64,000 nt of DNA from Takakia lepidozioides (Eukaryota > Streptophyta > Takakiopsida > Takakiales > Takakiaceae): NCBI GenBank assembly GCA_030704615.1, contig CM060732.1, positions 64,833,053 through 64,897,052 of the forward strand, given 5' to 3'. Both the position numbers and the translations under genes were made by a program. The notes under the pieces are model-generated. The model worked only from the letters and a program-made list of their open reading frames with translations. It had not been told where the DNA came from and searched no databases. Positions 1-11,904 of this stretch are shown here, one piece after another (within the stretch, counting starts at the first letter, position 1; the number at the start of each line of letters is the position of its first letter).

Positions 1-340
1 GCCAGTGAGTAGACTTTGTAGCCCATGACTTTTAAAACCAGATGTACATCAACGGGGGATGACGGATGAGGGGCGTCCCATAGTTTCATCTGGACCCGTC
101 TCCATCCTGTCATGGGACCTCCCACAATGCTCTCTCTCTGCCATGACTTGATTTCAGACTGGGGAAGCCTACCGGAGTTGTTGATGAGTGCGGTGGAGTT
201 GATGGTTGTATTGACTATGTTGCGGAGCCACATAATAATGGAGGGCCACTTTAGACTACTTTCCAAGACCAAGACCAACTCAAAATGCAATAATCCTATT
301 GGTTGAGGCCATTTTCTTGGTCATATTGGCTTTAATCCCT
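1..340. repeat. Direct repeat, copy 1 (non-coding)
   Basis: The stretch that begins with the window (gccagtgagtagactttg) reappears at 16159-16388 and 17951-18054 in the same orientation with scattered small differences. It includes the shared run ending near 340 (tcatattggctttaa). No convincing reading frame is present. It is probably part of a dispersed element or a segmental duplication. The true left end lies outside the window. Confidence 0.85.
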
Positions 341-2264
341 AAACGATGAAGCAACCCGAATTGGGTCGCTTCACTCGGGCACCAGGGTCCACCTCACGTG
401 GATGTGAGTGGATGGAGGTGAAGCACACGTGGGAACTTAAAGCTCCCTGCAATATTAAAAGCTCTGCTCCTTAGAATTTTTCAAAGTGCAAATTCAGTGT
501 TGACTTGCCTACGTGGCAGGCCAAATGAGGAATCTTGAAAACAACATCTAGGGCACAGGTTTTATCAAAATGCCAAATTTTTTTGACAAGGCACTATGTA
601 ATGTTAATGTGCACTTACGTACCAAAGGACTTAGAAAACAAATATCACATCATGGTTCTACTTGGGTAAGAAGCCAAACCATGATAATTTACCCCCAAGA
701 TTTCATATACAAAGCACTCCCCCTAATTTTTAGTAGATGCACCTGAAATTTGGTGTGAGGGATGCAGCACTACACTAGAATATTACACTTTTTCTCCTAG
801 CAAAATTTTGCAACATTGATTTTTTGCTTGGTCAAACATGAAATTTTGGTTTGTTTTTTTTCATTTTCCAAAAAATGCACCATTTTCAATTGTTATAATC
901 TCCCAAACAAAATGGTGGAATCTCCCCAAATTTGGGATACTTGTGTATCTGGTAGGTAGGTATGACTTTGTATGGTTCATCCACGTGGATGAACAGGGAG
1001 CTACAAGCTGACATGTGAGGGTGGGTCCCGATTTTGTCCCAAAATCCAAAAACAGGTCTCGTCGCTTAGGGGTTAAGCTAGGGCTCAGAATTTTGTGTGG
1101 CCTCGTCGTAATGAGGCTGGTCAGGTGATGGGGGCCACCATCTCATTAAACATAGGAGCAAACTACCTTCATGCGCTGAGGACTTAGAATTTTTTTGGCA
1201 TATGAAATTTACAACTACCTCCATGCAGGTAGTTGTAGGTATTTCTACATGAAGGTAGTTGCAAAAATATGACTCTCTGTTCATATTACTGGTACTCCCG
1301 TTGACAGAAGCATGCAATAAGTCACAACCATTTCTATGATGCAATAAGGACGGAATGCACTAGACTCACTATTATGAAGCAAGTGGATATTCTCATGAGC
1401 TTCATTTGCTTTGATTTGTGGGAAGTACTCTGCTGTTTTTTTGTACATGTCAGTCTGAAATTATACAACTCACTATCTAGGAGAAACAAAATATTCTATT
1501 AGTCAATGTATTAGAATCTTGCAGTGATATGGGTTTGGTCCAATAGTGCGTAGTAGCCAGATGCGCATATTAAGGTGCCACCTCACATGCGTAGTGATTG
1601 GGCCTAGTACCCTAACAACTATTGCAATAGAGCTCTCGCATGAGTTTCTCTATGTATGCACAGTCTATTAGCTCACCAGGCTAGCATTGTATGTGGTGTA
1701 CACAATTGGTGTTGCTACTTGGGCAAGGGGACCCAGAAGAAATATTCAATTAAGGCTGACAATTTCTGTATTATAAGCGATGGCCGCGCCCACTCCTAAA
1801 AGGGACAGTAGCCGTAAGGGGAAGAGTACTCTGGCTCCTGTCGGCGTAATTTTTCCCTATAAGCGATGGACATATGTACTAGCATAGTGGAACACACAAT
1901 AACGTGTGGCCTCTGAGATAAATTGGATGGTTTAGTAGTCTACTTTTACTTTTATTTGTACTGTTACTTTTATCTTTTTATGAATAACAAAACTCAAAGA
2001 ATTATAGTTACTAAAGTGAAAGTTGCAAAAAATTAATAACTTGTTACTATGATATACTAATAAATAAGTCAACGTTTTGTATAGATCGCAGAATCAAGCT
2101 TGTTCAATCGATAAGTACTGATGGCGTTATCGTTGCAAAATGATTACTAGTTTGTTTTGAGCCACATGATGTTGCAGTTCATATAAAAGAAGTGTTGGTA
2201 CCAGAGACCAAAATTCACGAAGGGTTTTTGGATACAATGGAAGAGTGCATCAATTCCGTCATAT
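341..2264. other. Non-coding stretch, no gene seen
   Basis: Only short chance frames occur here. The one structure I can see is a set of inverted copies of CAACTACCT / AGGTAGTTG at about 1211-1262, able to form small hairpins. The 1920-2100 part is AT-rich. No RNA gene or domain was recognised. Confidence 0.6.
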
Positions 2265-2498
2265 GGTGTGCACTGGTCTCTCCATCCTTTTGGTCGGGGA
2301 CGCGCTCCTGGTCTTAATTGGCTGGGACGCGGAGTCGACAATGTTACTTTGAAAAAATTAGAGTGCTCAAAGCAAGCCTATGCTCTGAATACATTAGCAT
2401 GGAATAACGTTATAGGACTGTGGTCCTGTTGTGTTGGTCTTCGGGACCGGAGTAATGATTAATAGGGACAGTTGGGGGCATTCGTATTTCATTGTCAG

Positions 2499-2530
<32 letters not shown>

Positions 2531-2535
2531 TTCTG
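2265..2535 (+). rRNA. 18S rRNA gene fragment (relic)
   Basis: About 270 bases follow the central part of plant 18S rRNA, including the conserved runs ttactttgaaaaaattagag, gtgctcaaagcaagcc, ggagtaatgattaatagg and gaggtgaaattcttgg. The match starts near ggtgtgcactgg and stops abruptly after aaagacgaacttctg, where real 18S would continue with gcgaaagcatt. The rest of the rRNA gene is missing on both sides, so this is an isolated insert and not a working rDNA unit. Base differences in variable positions suggest some decay. It could have arrived by retroposition, by recombination from rDNA, or as cargo of a mobile element. Confidence 0.9.
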
Positions 2536-3450
2536 TCCGATGGCCGAAAACACAGATACTTGGAGAGATTGAAGACGCGACTGAAAATTGTGATGTTGAG
2601 GTACGCAACAAAGTTGTTGCTGAGACAGATATTGATGATATTATTATCCTTAATAATGTCAATCGCATACACTCTCACAAACGACGCTATAAACATCAAA
2701 CTGTCAGTTCATCAATGAGATCAACAAATGAAGAGACTAATGTCGATGATTTCATATTACCTGGAGACGTTACAATTCCTCGCATATACCGCAAAACAGT
2801 GCAAAATACCACAACGCCAAGCATGGACGTATTTGATTGGAACTCCGATGATGAGAAGCCTACATTTGTGAGAGGTCATATAGACGAAAATGAAGGTTGA
2901 AGAAGTGCTCGAAGTGGACAAGGAAGCAAGCGGTGACAATTTGACTACTAATGTTGGATATCCGAAGAATTTGATCCACGGAAAGACATCGAAGTAGGAC
3001 ATTTTTGTGAGTGTGCATATTGAGGACGAAATGGTGTTCCATTTTGGGTGGGCAAAGTGTTGAACATAACACAACAAACGCATGATGATGGCAAAATCCA
3101 TATTATGTAGTACTGGCCGAAAACACCCGAGAATATCCAAAAAATGCAATTGTAGTGTCACTACAATACAACAACTACAGAATTTTGGTACCAAGTGATG
3201 ATGGTGAAGACGACATTCCAGTGGACTCTGTATTTATTTCGTGGACAAACAAAACCAAAATATGGCACAACAAAAAAAACAGAGACAAAAATTGTTATTC
3301 CAAAAATATTATGTGAACATTTCAAAAATCATATGTTGCTTACGGATAATGATTTTGCCGACGAACGTCAAGTTCCAATTTAGGATCAAAATTCATAGTT
3401 TTCGTTTGAAACTATGTAGACATTGTACCCGTTCATAATGTTTTGAATAA
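2536..3450 (+). other. Decayed coding-like tract of unknown origin
   Basis: Downstream of the 18S fragment are short acidic open frames (for example 2715-2900) and a frame around 3040-3110 reading VPFWVGKVLNI. That phrase resembles the start of BAH-like or related chromatin-reader folds seen in some transposon proteins. Stops and frame changes interrupt it. The resemblance rests on one short phrase, so no function is assigned. It may be the remains of an element that carried the rRNA piece. Confidence 0.25.
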
Positions 3451-3948
3451 AAACATTAGATTTTAAATGATATCAAATTTTCTCTCCCAAATTGTTTGTA
3501 TATTTGTATTTCTGGTTTGACAAAACATGAATTAATGAAATTGAATAGGCGCCATTTGTTTATTTTATCCCAATACTATTTATTATAATTATTTTAAATA
3601 ATTGTATATGAATATATATATGACATATGTATACACATGAAATCATTACAATGATAAAATTTCATGACATCATCATGTATATATTGCATCGTATATATTA
3701 TTTTGATTGAATTCATTTCATATGTATATCTTTTTTATGGTATAGAGATTAGATTTCATACAAAAAAATATTTGTAGTTGTACCTATATTTCTGTTCATA
3801 GACCATCATGTCCACTATTAACAACCATAGTGTTTTCACAATGCACATGGGGAATTCAATTATACTATTATACTACAATCCAACTCTGATCTTGTTGTTT
3901 TCAAAATGTGATTACTCAGTACCATTTTTATGTGTTCCTCTTGCCAGG
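3451..3948. other. AT-rich stretch, no gene seen
   Basis: The sequence is strongly AT-rich, with runs such as atatatatatgacatatg, and has no usable open frame. I see no feature here. Confidence 0.6.
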
Positions 3949-4400
3949 CACCCATCCTCGTGTTCTCCTCGCTCTCAAGTAGTCACATCAAGCTCTGCAG
4001 GTAGGTCATCTCTGGACATAGAGAACCAAGCTTTAATAGAAAGACTCTCGTCTTCTCCAGCTTGACCATGTACACAATCAGATATGATGGCCCAACATTG
4101 GCAAGATCGAAACATATGGTCCCAAAGCTCATCTGGACCTTCTTCGACAGGTGTTGCCAGAATGTACTGCTTCACAGCTCTCGTCTTAAGTTCACTTCCT
4201 GTTCATCTCCTCTAACTCCTTCCGCGCATCTTATCTGCAATTTTTGTCGTCCAATCTAACGTACTTCTCTTTGCACGGTGCTCTTCATCTCTTCCTCCAA
4301 TGCTGCCATACTACCCCAGGCTCCACAAACCATCGCATCTACTTTCTCACATTTTTGCTCGCTGAAACATGCCGCGGCATAGCAACGGCATTCCTTCACC
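3949..4400. repeat. Diverged duplicate, left copy (pairs with 7540-8075)
   Basis: This tract matches 7540-8075 with many substitutions and indels. Shared stretches include ctggacatagag, atatggtccc, tgccagaat, gatctgcaattttt-like text (tatctgcaatttttg here) and tttgctcg. On the minus strand the right copy has a lysine/glutamate-rich coiled-coil-like frame, which is broken in this copy. The two copies lie on either side of the SERAC1-like gene, so they may record a tandem duplication or an insertion between repeats. Confidence 0.6.
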
Positions 4401-4803
4401 ATCGTGTAGACTCGTAGAGGTAGAAAGTGCAGAGAACTTACGGAGCAGTCCAGAATCTAATCAGCATCTATGCGAACAGTGAATACCGACGGAATCATGA
4501 ATGACTCGCTCAGTCTGACATTAACATAATTACACCTTTTGACTCGTGGTGATCCGATGTGGACGCACCTGCGAAATGAGAGCACGGGGGGGTAGTACGC
4601 GCTACGGTGAAGTCAATGCTACATACGAGCAAATGCTGATGCGACGAGTAGATGCTACGGTGGTGGGGTGGTCGAGCGATCGAACGACAATACAGGCGAT
4701 GGCAGCGGCTCCGCTGACTTGACGCGCTCGCTCTCTCACTCGCTCTCATCCCTCGACATGGCACTCGCACTGCACAACAATGGAGGTGGTGGGTGATTTG
4801 TAA

Positions 4804-5011
4804 GTGAAGAGCATCGCAGTGGCAGCACCCCACCACGCAGGCTGTGAAAGAGGCCTCTGGTGGGACGGCGCCATGGGTCAGGAGGCATCACGCATGTTCT
4901 GGGGGAAGGATGCCCCCCCGGAAGTGGTGGTGGCGGATGAGCACGAACAAGGTGTGCAAGACGATGACGAGCAGAATCTCGACCTGCCTGGACTTGTGAG
5001 CTCTATTTCTT
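4804..5011 (+). other. Possible upstream exon of the SERAC1-like gene
   Basis: This frame opens with ATG context, contains an acidic stretch and ends near a possible donor (ctt|gtgagc at about 4995). It lies 390 bases before the first firm exon of the SERAC1-like gene. Its phase (0) does not match the phase needed at 5399, so another small exon or a different donor would be required. I list it as a candidate only. Confidence 0.25.
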
Positions 5012-5398
5012 TCTTTACTCTTAGGTGCCCGGATTCCTTCTTGCTGAGGAGAGATGAGCTGAAAAGAGGTTCTGGATGATACTTACCTGTAAGTTACAAG
5101 TTTTTCTGTCTGGATTTGACTGGTGTTAGTGTTTCGGAGGAATCTGTAAAGAGAGGCTGCGCTGGGAGCTCTGCATGGATGCAATTGCAAGATTGTAGCA
5201 CTTACTGATTTGTGCGAGACACGTCGACCTTACTCAGGGACGTTATTGAAGTTCGCAAGGATGGCTAGAAGTAAGCTGATTGCACTTGATGCTTTAGTTC
5301 CTTGAGGCTTGAACAACTGCCTCTTGTCGAATTACTGGCTACTTATCTGACATGCAAGCGCTGTGCGATGTATATGTGGGTGTGCATACATTTACAGA

Positions 5399-7186
5399 TA
5401 ACCCCTGTGCGTCAGCTCTGGCCACCCAAGGATATGAACGACTTACCTGAACCAGCCTTGGTTGTGATTCTGTTCCATGGACTGCAAATTTTTAATGGCG
5501 GTAAAGCTTGGAGAAAGACATGGCTGCAGCGCGGGACCGATGTATGCTGGCCAGCAAAGTGGCTGCCGGAAGATTTGGGTGAAAAATCCGTGCGTGTCTT
5601 ATCTCTTTCGTATGATGCTAATGCGTTTGGAAACACTGGAGACGTGAGGCATATTGGCCACAATCTCACACAGAGCTTGGTGAGCAGGTATCTGTCGCCT
5701 ACTTCATATCTAAGGACCATCTTCTTAAGTAGTATTTCACTGAGCCATCCAATAAACTCTCACGTCCTTATCTTCGCCTTATGACGAACAAAATACTGTA
5801 AGCTGGAATGAGTCCCTGATATGAGCGGACTGATGGGTGTGATGACTCCACTTAGCACATCCGTATGCATATTGTCTGTATTTGTGTAAGAGTCTTCAGG
5901 TGTGAGCTCGGTGACTTTTGATCAATGTGTGCAGCCCAAGCTGGGGTTTTGGCAAAAAAACCACAATTGTGCTGATTGGTCATAGCTTTGGAGGACTTGT
6001 AATTAAAAGCTTGGTGATTGAGGCAGCAAAGATCGCTTATCAACCATTTCCAGAGAACAAATCGATTTCTGAGCAAGCGAGCATCACACAATGTAAAACC
6101 TTTCTGGAAAACCTGCAAGGTGTGGTGTTTTACAGTGTACCACATAGTGGCTCCGAACTTGCAACCTATGCACGTATGTCCAAGAAATTTGTGGTCGTTG
6201 GGAAACCATTGGCTGGTATCTTGAGCAACCTTGTGCCGTTCCAGCGAGATATGGCGACGCTCTCTGTGGAATTCACAACTTGTGTTCCTAGCACCATTAA
6301 CATTTATGCGTTTGGAGAAGGAAAGCTCACAAAGGGGGTAAGTCTTACATTTGCAGAGTGACAGTCTACAGATGAAATTGTACTGAGGGAATCAATAGGT
6401 CATGTCATAGTTCAGTCTTAACATAGTAAAACCAGACTTGAAATGTACATGAGAAACTTAGCCATGGGTCCAACTTTGAATCCTCTTCTTGCTCTTGCCA
6501 AGGTATACTCTAGTTCACCTAGCATGCTATGCTCTCAGTCTTGCTTAGGCCTGTGACTCCTGCCTCCCAGAGACTCACATTAAGTACTCCCCGAGTACTG
6601 AACCCCCTTGGCTCTGAGAATACCCCTTTGCGTTCACTGCTTGCTCTCCAAAGGCCTACCCTTGGTCATTGCCATTTTGAGTGCTCACCTTGTCATTAGT
6701 CTCAAGATTCAGCTTTTATCCCATACAATTTCCTGCCTTGCTTAGTCCCTAACCAAGTCTTGCTAAACTACTCCTTGACAGGTCAGTGATTTCCTTTTAC
6801 CCCCCAGTTCAGAAGAGATTTACTTGGCTAAACAACACTGGTGAAGCATGTTGTGTGAAACTCCTAAGCGCAGGATCCATGGAAAAAGATAGTTCTTGGA
6901 TATCTGAAAAGTTTTGCATCTAGTCTGGGCTGATGCTTGTGCAATGCCATGTAAACAGTTTATGGTTGTGGAAGACGCCTCAGCTATGCAGCTGGCAAGA
7001 GGTAACTACTACAAGGTTGAAGATGCAGATCACCTTGACGTTTGCAAGCCGGCTAGCAAGAGGCATCCAAGCTATGCTCAACTATTGGATCGTCTGAAAG
7101 TTATATTGGAAGCTAGGGGTTATAATATCCCCAAAAGACATACTCAAACTGCCAGCTCTTCCATAGCATATAATGAACTGTGCTAG
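5399..7186 (+). CDS. SERAC1-like alpha/beta hydrolase, three exons, 5' end unresolved
   Basis: Three exons join with matching phases: 5399-5687 (donor gtatct), 5935-6337 (acceptor gtgtgcag, donor gtaagt) and 6959-7186 (acceptor gtaaacag), ending in a TAG. The product has an N-terminal phrase LWPPKDMNDLPEPA, then the oxyanion-side motif LFHGL, then RVLSLSYDA. The nucleophile elbow is GHSFGG, followed by VPHSGS. A C-terminal DADHLDVCKP supplies the likely catalytic histidine. These are the hallmarks of SERAC1-type serine esterases/lipases, which in other eukaryotes act on lipids or are fused to signalling domains. The part seen is about 306 residues. An upstream exon ending in phase 1 is still needed. 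No stop or frameshift interrupts the joined frame, so the gene may be functional. Confidence 0.8.
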
Positions 7187-7539
7187 TTTATTTGGTATGT
7201 TAGATCGATGTCATGTACTGTACATGTATACCAAACTTTGATGTTGTGTTTCTAGCTCATGAGTTGATCAGTGAGCATGTGTACGTTTCAGTTATTGAGA
7301 GCAAAGTTGTGACTTTGAGGCTAAATCTTTCTTATCCGTTCACTGCGCAGCTGTTAGCAATGTAGAAGCTGTTACATTGGCCATGCTTTATTGAGCCTCA
7401 GCATTGTGTATGGGTGTGTACAATTTCTTTCCTCAATCCACAAGGCACTGGGTGATTTATTGGAAGTTAAGCTTGGGACTTCGGCTGCTGCATGTTGTGT
7501 CTGTGATTATCTTTTACACTTCAATTCTGGCCGGCCCTC

Positions 7540-8075
7540 TCTCTTGCCAGCTGCCCTTCCAGTTCTCCCCGCCTCCAAGTACACGCATAAGACCAAGTAG
7601 GATAATCTATGGACATAGAGGACCAAAACACGTGGGTTGGATCATTTGGAATAGAGAGCCTCAGGGCCATAGCTTGTGCCACCTTTTGGCATGCCTCGTC
7701 CAGCTCGACCATGTATGCATCAGATGGCCGTTATAGGCAAGATGGAAAATATGGTCCCCCACGTCAGCCCTTTCTCTGGCATGTGCTGCCAGAATTTGTG
7801 CTTCATGAGGCTCTCGTTGTGTAATTCTTACAGCCAAAATTTGTCTCCATAGCTCTCACTTGAAATTCCAGTCTCCGGGTGATCTCTTCTACCTCTTCTT
7901 CTGCTCGTTTGATCTGCAATTTTTCTCTCCCAATCTTGCGCACTTTTCTTGCAAGGTTTGTTCTCCTCCTCCATCTCCCTCCTCTGTTTGTCACTGGTGG
8001 CAAAATACTCCTCCAGAAAACCTAGAGAATACTATCTCTCACTTTGCTCGGTGAAATGTGTCGTGTCTGGGAGAT
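7540..8075. repeat. Diverged duplicate, right copy (pairs with 3949-4400)
   Basis: This is the second copy of the sequence described at 3949-4400. On the minus strand it contains frames rich in Glu, Arg and Lys (around 8003-7803, with the phrase IKRAEEEVEEITRRLE) that would form a coiled coil, followed by VELDEACQKVAQAMALRL at about 7712-7660 in another frame. Frame changes between the pieces suggest a decayed coding exon. The family was not recognised. Confidence 0.55.
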
Positions 8076-9096
8076 GGCATAGAGGTAGCAAATCAGTAAT
8101 CCAAGGCAGCATTCTGTAACAAGCTACTCACGGATTTCAATGAAGCCCTTGCTCTGTTTAGAAGAGTATTGAGGGTGTCCTTCCCACTCGGCGGGGAGAA
8201 GAAATCCCTCCACCAATATTACACCTGTTGCATGGAGATACCAGATGCAGCCCTCTGGAGACAAAAGCGCAGAACTGCAGTTGTCCACCTCAAGGTTTTG
8301 GTGCTGTAGGTGGGGAAACGACCACTTGCCTCTAACCAAAGGTCACCAATGCCCTGTCCGCAGTACTTATGTCTTTCCACTGAAAAATGTGCGTGTACCA
8401 ATTCATATGGCTCCTCGGAGGAAGAGTAGCACACCCCCAAAACCCTCCCCCCCAAAACACACAAACATATTTTCCGTTTTCTGTGTTCAGAAACATATTT
8501 ATATACATCTGTTACAAGGTGATGGCCACTGTTATGAGCTCCAGCTGCTTCATCAATCCAAGCTTCCGCCCCGGGGCATAATCTTGTACCATACTCTGAA
8601 CTGCTTTTACTTGGTTGTTCAAGTCTGTTGGATCGAACGTTCTCTCCACCAGGTCAAATGCTCACCGTGGTCTCAAAAATAGCAACAGTGCACATCATTG
8701 CCACATGGACATCCGGAAATTTAGTGTTGTACACGTGAGTTACAGATAAAAGGAAATCGCAAACTTTGGGGTGCCTCATTGCAAATTGGCATGCTTGAAA
8801 CATTGTACCCCAACAAGGATGCCGAAATTGAGAGCTGAGATCATGCCCACAGACATGTTCAGCTCACTAGATAAGGTTCCGGTTCTGCGGGAGAGACATT
8901 CAATGTCCTTGGTAAAGTAGTTTGGCAGCTGCTGTGCTTTGAATAAACATGTCAGGGCCTCGCTATAGATCGAAAGAGTCACCTGTAGGGTGATAATCAT
9001 CCAATACTTCGGTATATCTGATTTACTAGACATAGCTAGGATACAGCATTTTCTTTGACATACCTTCTCTTCATATTTGACAAAGGGGTCACTTTC
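8076..9096. other. No gene recognised
   Basis: Several frames of 60-145 codons occur on both strands here, but none shows a recognisable domain or splice pattern. A minus-strand frame at 9033-8776 lies downstream of the GH79-like fragment and could be more of the same relic, though I see no family motif in it. Confidence 0.5.
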
Positions 9097-9486
9097 TTAC
9101 TGCACTACCAAAAAGCCAGCCACACCAAAAATGATAAGCTCTACACTCCCTGCAGAATTTGCCAAAGGCCAAAAGCTTGACAAAACCTTTCCATCCGGTA
9201 AAAAGACAGCAGGGCTCTTCGAGTCTGGTCCAAGATTGCAGATACGGCATGTAAGGGCATCAACAACACCGGGTCCCGTGGCATTGAGGAAATCACTGTG
9301 CGACTGGACACTGGAAAACCCAAGGGGGGAAATTACCAGAGGCTTTTGATTGGCTCCTAAATAGAGGGTGTCAATCAATCTGTGAAGCTCTTTTACATCC
9401 GCAGCATACTGCTCGGCTGTACCGCTGGCTCCCACACCGGACCCACTGAGCTCTTTCCGTGCACAAATGAATTGTAAACATATCAA
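9097..9486 (-). pseudogene. GH79 heparanase-like fragment
   Basis: The minus-strand frame reads KELSGSGVG, then QYAADVKELHRLIDTLY, KPLVISPLGF, FLNATGPGVVDALT and NLGPD. This order matches the middle of plant heparanase-like (glycoside hydrolase 79) proteins: a conserved NELSG-type motif, LYKN/KP linker, GGF loop and the T-H-H-I-Y-N-L-G motif. The histidine pair expected before the IYNLG motif is replaced by Cys-Arg, and no flanking exons are recognisable. I therefore read it as an isolated, inactive fragment. GH79 enzymes of this kind trim glucuronic acid from arabinogalactan-type sugars in the cell wall. Confidence 0.65.
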
Positions 9487-9843
9487 TGTACACTAGCTCC
9501 TGGCTGGACAAATACCTTCTGAAACAAATCCCCTGGTCTATAGCAGCTGCAATGAACATATGAATAAGACTAAGGAATAAGTTACATGCTGGAGCTTCAG
9601 CAGGAGGTGTGGAACCATGGGAAATATCAAGGTTAAAGCTGGGGTCCCCTGCTAGTAGGGGACCCCAGGATTGTCTGGCTACACGTTTACTTGTACAAGG
9701 AAAGGAGACCAAGATGGACAGCAGTAAAGATGAGCAAATGAAATGAAACGGTGCTTTATACCGTCCGCGGAAAGCTCGTAGAGCTTATGGGACAAAATGG
9801 AAGAAAACATGAGAGAGAGAGAGGAACAATCCAGAAAAACCAA
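9487..9843. other. Spacer between GH79 relic and LINE 3' end
   Basis: This stretch has a minus-strand frame without recognisable domains. The part next to 9844 (9720-9843) probably includes the 3' untranslated tail of the minus-strand LINE, with a short gagagagagag run but no clear poly(A) tail. Confidence 0.4.
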
Positions 9844-11180
9844 TTAATGTTCTAGCGATTGTCTAAGGGTGAAGGCCTCGTGTAGGTAGGCTGCCACGCA
9901 TTTTTGATCCTCATAGTGAAAGACATCAGTGAGAGTTTGGGTTCCACTGAATAAACAGTGAAATCTCCCACGGATCTCGTAGTATAGAGGGCAGTAGAAG
10001 AAGAAGTGTTCTTCAGTTTCAATTTCCTTGCTGCGCCCTATGCAAGCTGGACATAGGCGGTCCTCCCGTTGCAGGTTTTCCCATCTGCCAGTCTCTATCC
10101 GTAGGTTGTGGGAACCCACCCGGAACCGCCCCAATGCCCTCAAGAGGGAAGGAGATAAGGGTGCTGAAAGGTAATTTGGTCTCAAGATTCTATCATCGCG
10201 GAGCACCAAGAATGTCTCTCGATAGAAGTGGAGCTTTGTCGTGAGATTGGGTAGCATCCAAGTTCTCTTGACATGTAATTCCATAAGCTCTCTCCGAATG
10301 AGTCTGTTGCGGTCATGTCTGGATGTGATGTCCACCTCATCTGGGTTCATTGGTAATAGGAAAGCAGTAGAAAGTCCGTTACGTTGAAATAAACTGTCCA
10401 CTCGAGCATACCAGGAGTTCCTGAAACCTGCAGCTTTGAGCCTCATAGATGTTGTGAGGGCCCTTGCCACTAGCCCTTTGGGTGGAAGGGCCTGCAATCT
10501 ATGGAGAAAGATTGTAAGCCTGAAGAGGGCCTCGGATTGCAATGGTACACATGCGAACTCTGCACCTAGGATCTGAGATGGAGTTGTGCTCCTGGCGCCA
10601 AGCATTGCTTGGAGAAAAGATGACTGTAGTGGTTCCAAATTCTTTTCCCACCAGGAGACAGGGACACCAGGTGCCCAGAACTCACAACCATAGATGGTAG
10701 CAGGGCTGACGACGATGTCAAACAGCCACTTTTTGGTCGGGGGATGCCGCAGATGTATTTGCGGCATTTGGCCTGAAGACGGAGGCGCCCTTACCTTTAG
10801 TCAACCTGTCCAAGGCAGTGGCTGCAAAGTGAAACCTGGGGGAGTGGATAACCAGACCTAGGTACCGGTATGATTTCACAATCTCAATTTCCTGCTGGTT
10901 GAAGATGAATCTACGATCAGCCTGGCCATTGAAGACCATGATCTTGGTCTTGCTAAGATTGACCTGCAACCCATAGTCTTTGCAGAACTGTTCCAAAATT
11001 TTGGAGATGGCGTTGCAGAAAGACCGGGGATTGTGCCAAAAGGGCAACATCATCAGCATAGAGGAGATCTGATTGGGTTGGTCCCCCATCCAATGGGACC
11101 CCAACCCCATGGTTTTTTGATATGTAATTCTCCAAGGAAAGGAAGGATGCGGCAGGTGGTGTCCAGCACATCAAGACCCC
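9844..11180 (-). mobile_element. 5'-truncated LINE (non-LTR retrotransposon), reverse transcriptase C-terminal half
   Basis: Minus-strand frames in order carry the reverse transcriptase catalytic motif LLYADDVALLA (about 11110-11080), then the thumb region with VNLSKTKIMVF and YRYLGLVIH, then a 307-codon frame (10767-9844). The last frame ends with the LINE C-terminal zinc-knuckle phrase CPACIG followed by EEHFFFYCPLY. One-base shifts separate the three frames. Endonuclease, ORF1 and the RT N-terminus are absent, as expected of a 5'-truncated insertion. No target-site duplication was recognised. Confidence 0.85.
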
Positions 11181-11682
11181 ATCTCATGCATAATTTATTG
11201 TGTGAAAAAGAAAACTAGACTGTTGCAACATACCGGTTCTCTCAATTCTGCAAGAAATAAGCTGTCCCAAAAGTTAAGAGGGCTTGAAGGTAAATTCTTG
11301 CTGAGGTGATCATTACGCATATATAGAAGGCGGAAGGCAGTGGAAAAGTCAGCACCAGTGATGCTCTTAGTTGGCTTTCCAAGTCAAGCTGGGCATGTGA
11401 GCTGCTTTTACAGTAAGGTAGAGCACCCACTCCATGTTTAACATCATCTACTTGTGTATGTGATACATTCCTTGAAAACCTCCCATTAACAGTCGAGTCT
11501 CCAGATACTCACGAACATGAGCACAGAGCCGATTCGGTTATCCATGAAGTAGTATAGTACTCAGACCTCAGCACAGTTTCTAAAAGTAAATAGATTACAA
11601 GATACTTGGATACATGTTAAGAATTAGGATAAAGTTAAGCTTTTCCACTTGAAAACAATCAGCATGGAAGTCTACCCGAAGT
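11181..11682. other. No gene seen
   Basis: I see only short frames and no motif between the LINE and the acyl-CoA synthetase fragment. Confidence 0.5.
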
Positions 11683-11699
11683 CTAGGAGAAATTCTTAC

Positions 11700-11870
11700 T
11701 GCAGCCAGGGTTCGGGGACCCAGCATGGCCAAACAGGTTGTCTCTTTCATCGGTGCCACAAACCAGACATGAAGTTTCTGTCATGCCATATCCTGCGGCA
11801 ACTCGCCCTACCACAGCATCTGCACCCACCCCACATTTAATGAGAGTACATCCTTGGCATATTGAGCACA
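11700..11870 (-). pseudogene. Long-chain acyl-CoA synthetase fragment
   Basis: The minus strand reads GYGMTETSCLVC, then DNLFGHAGSPNPGC. This is the signature segment of plant LACS-type acyl-activating enzymes, where the YGMTE motif binds ATP/adenylate and GHVGSPNPACE follows. Only this one exon-sized piece is recognisable. Frames on both sides do not continue the protein, so it is probably a gene fragment left by duplication or capture. An intact gene with long introns cannot be excluded. Confidence 0.6.
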
Positions 11871-11904
11871 GACAAATTGCGAAGTACGAATTTACCTTGA
11901 CCAA

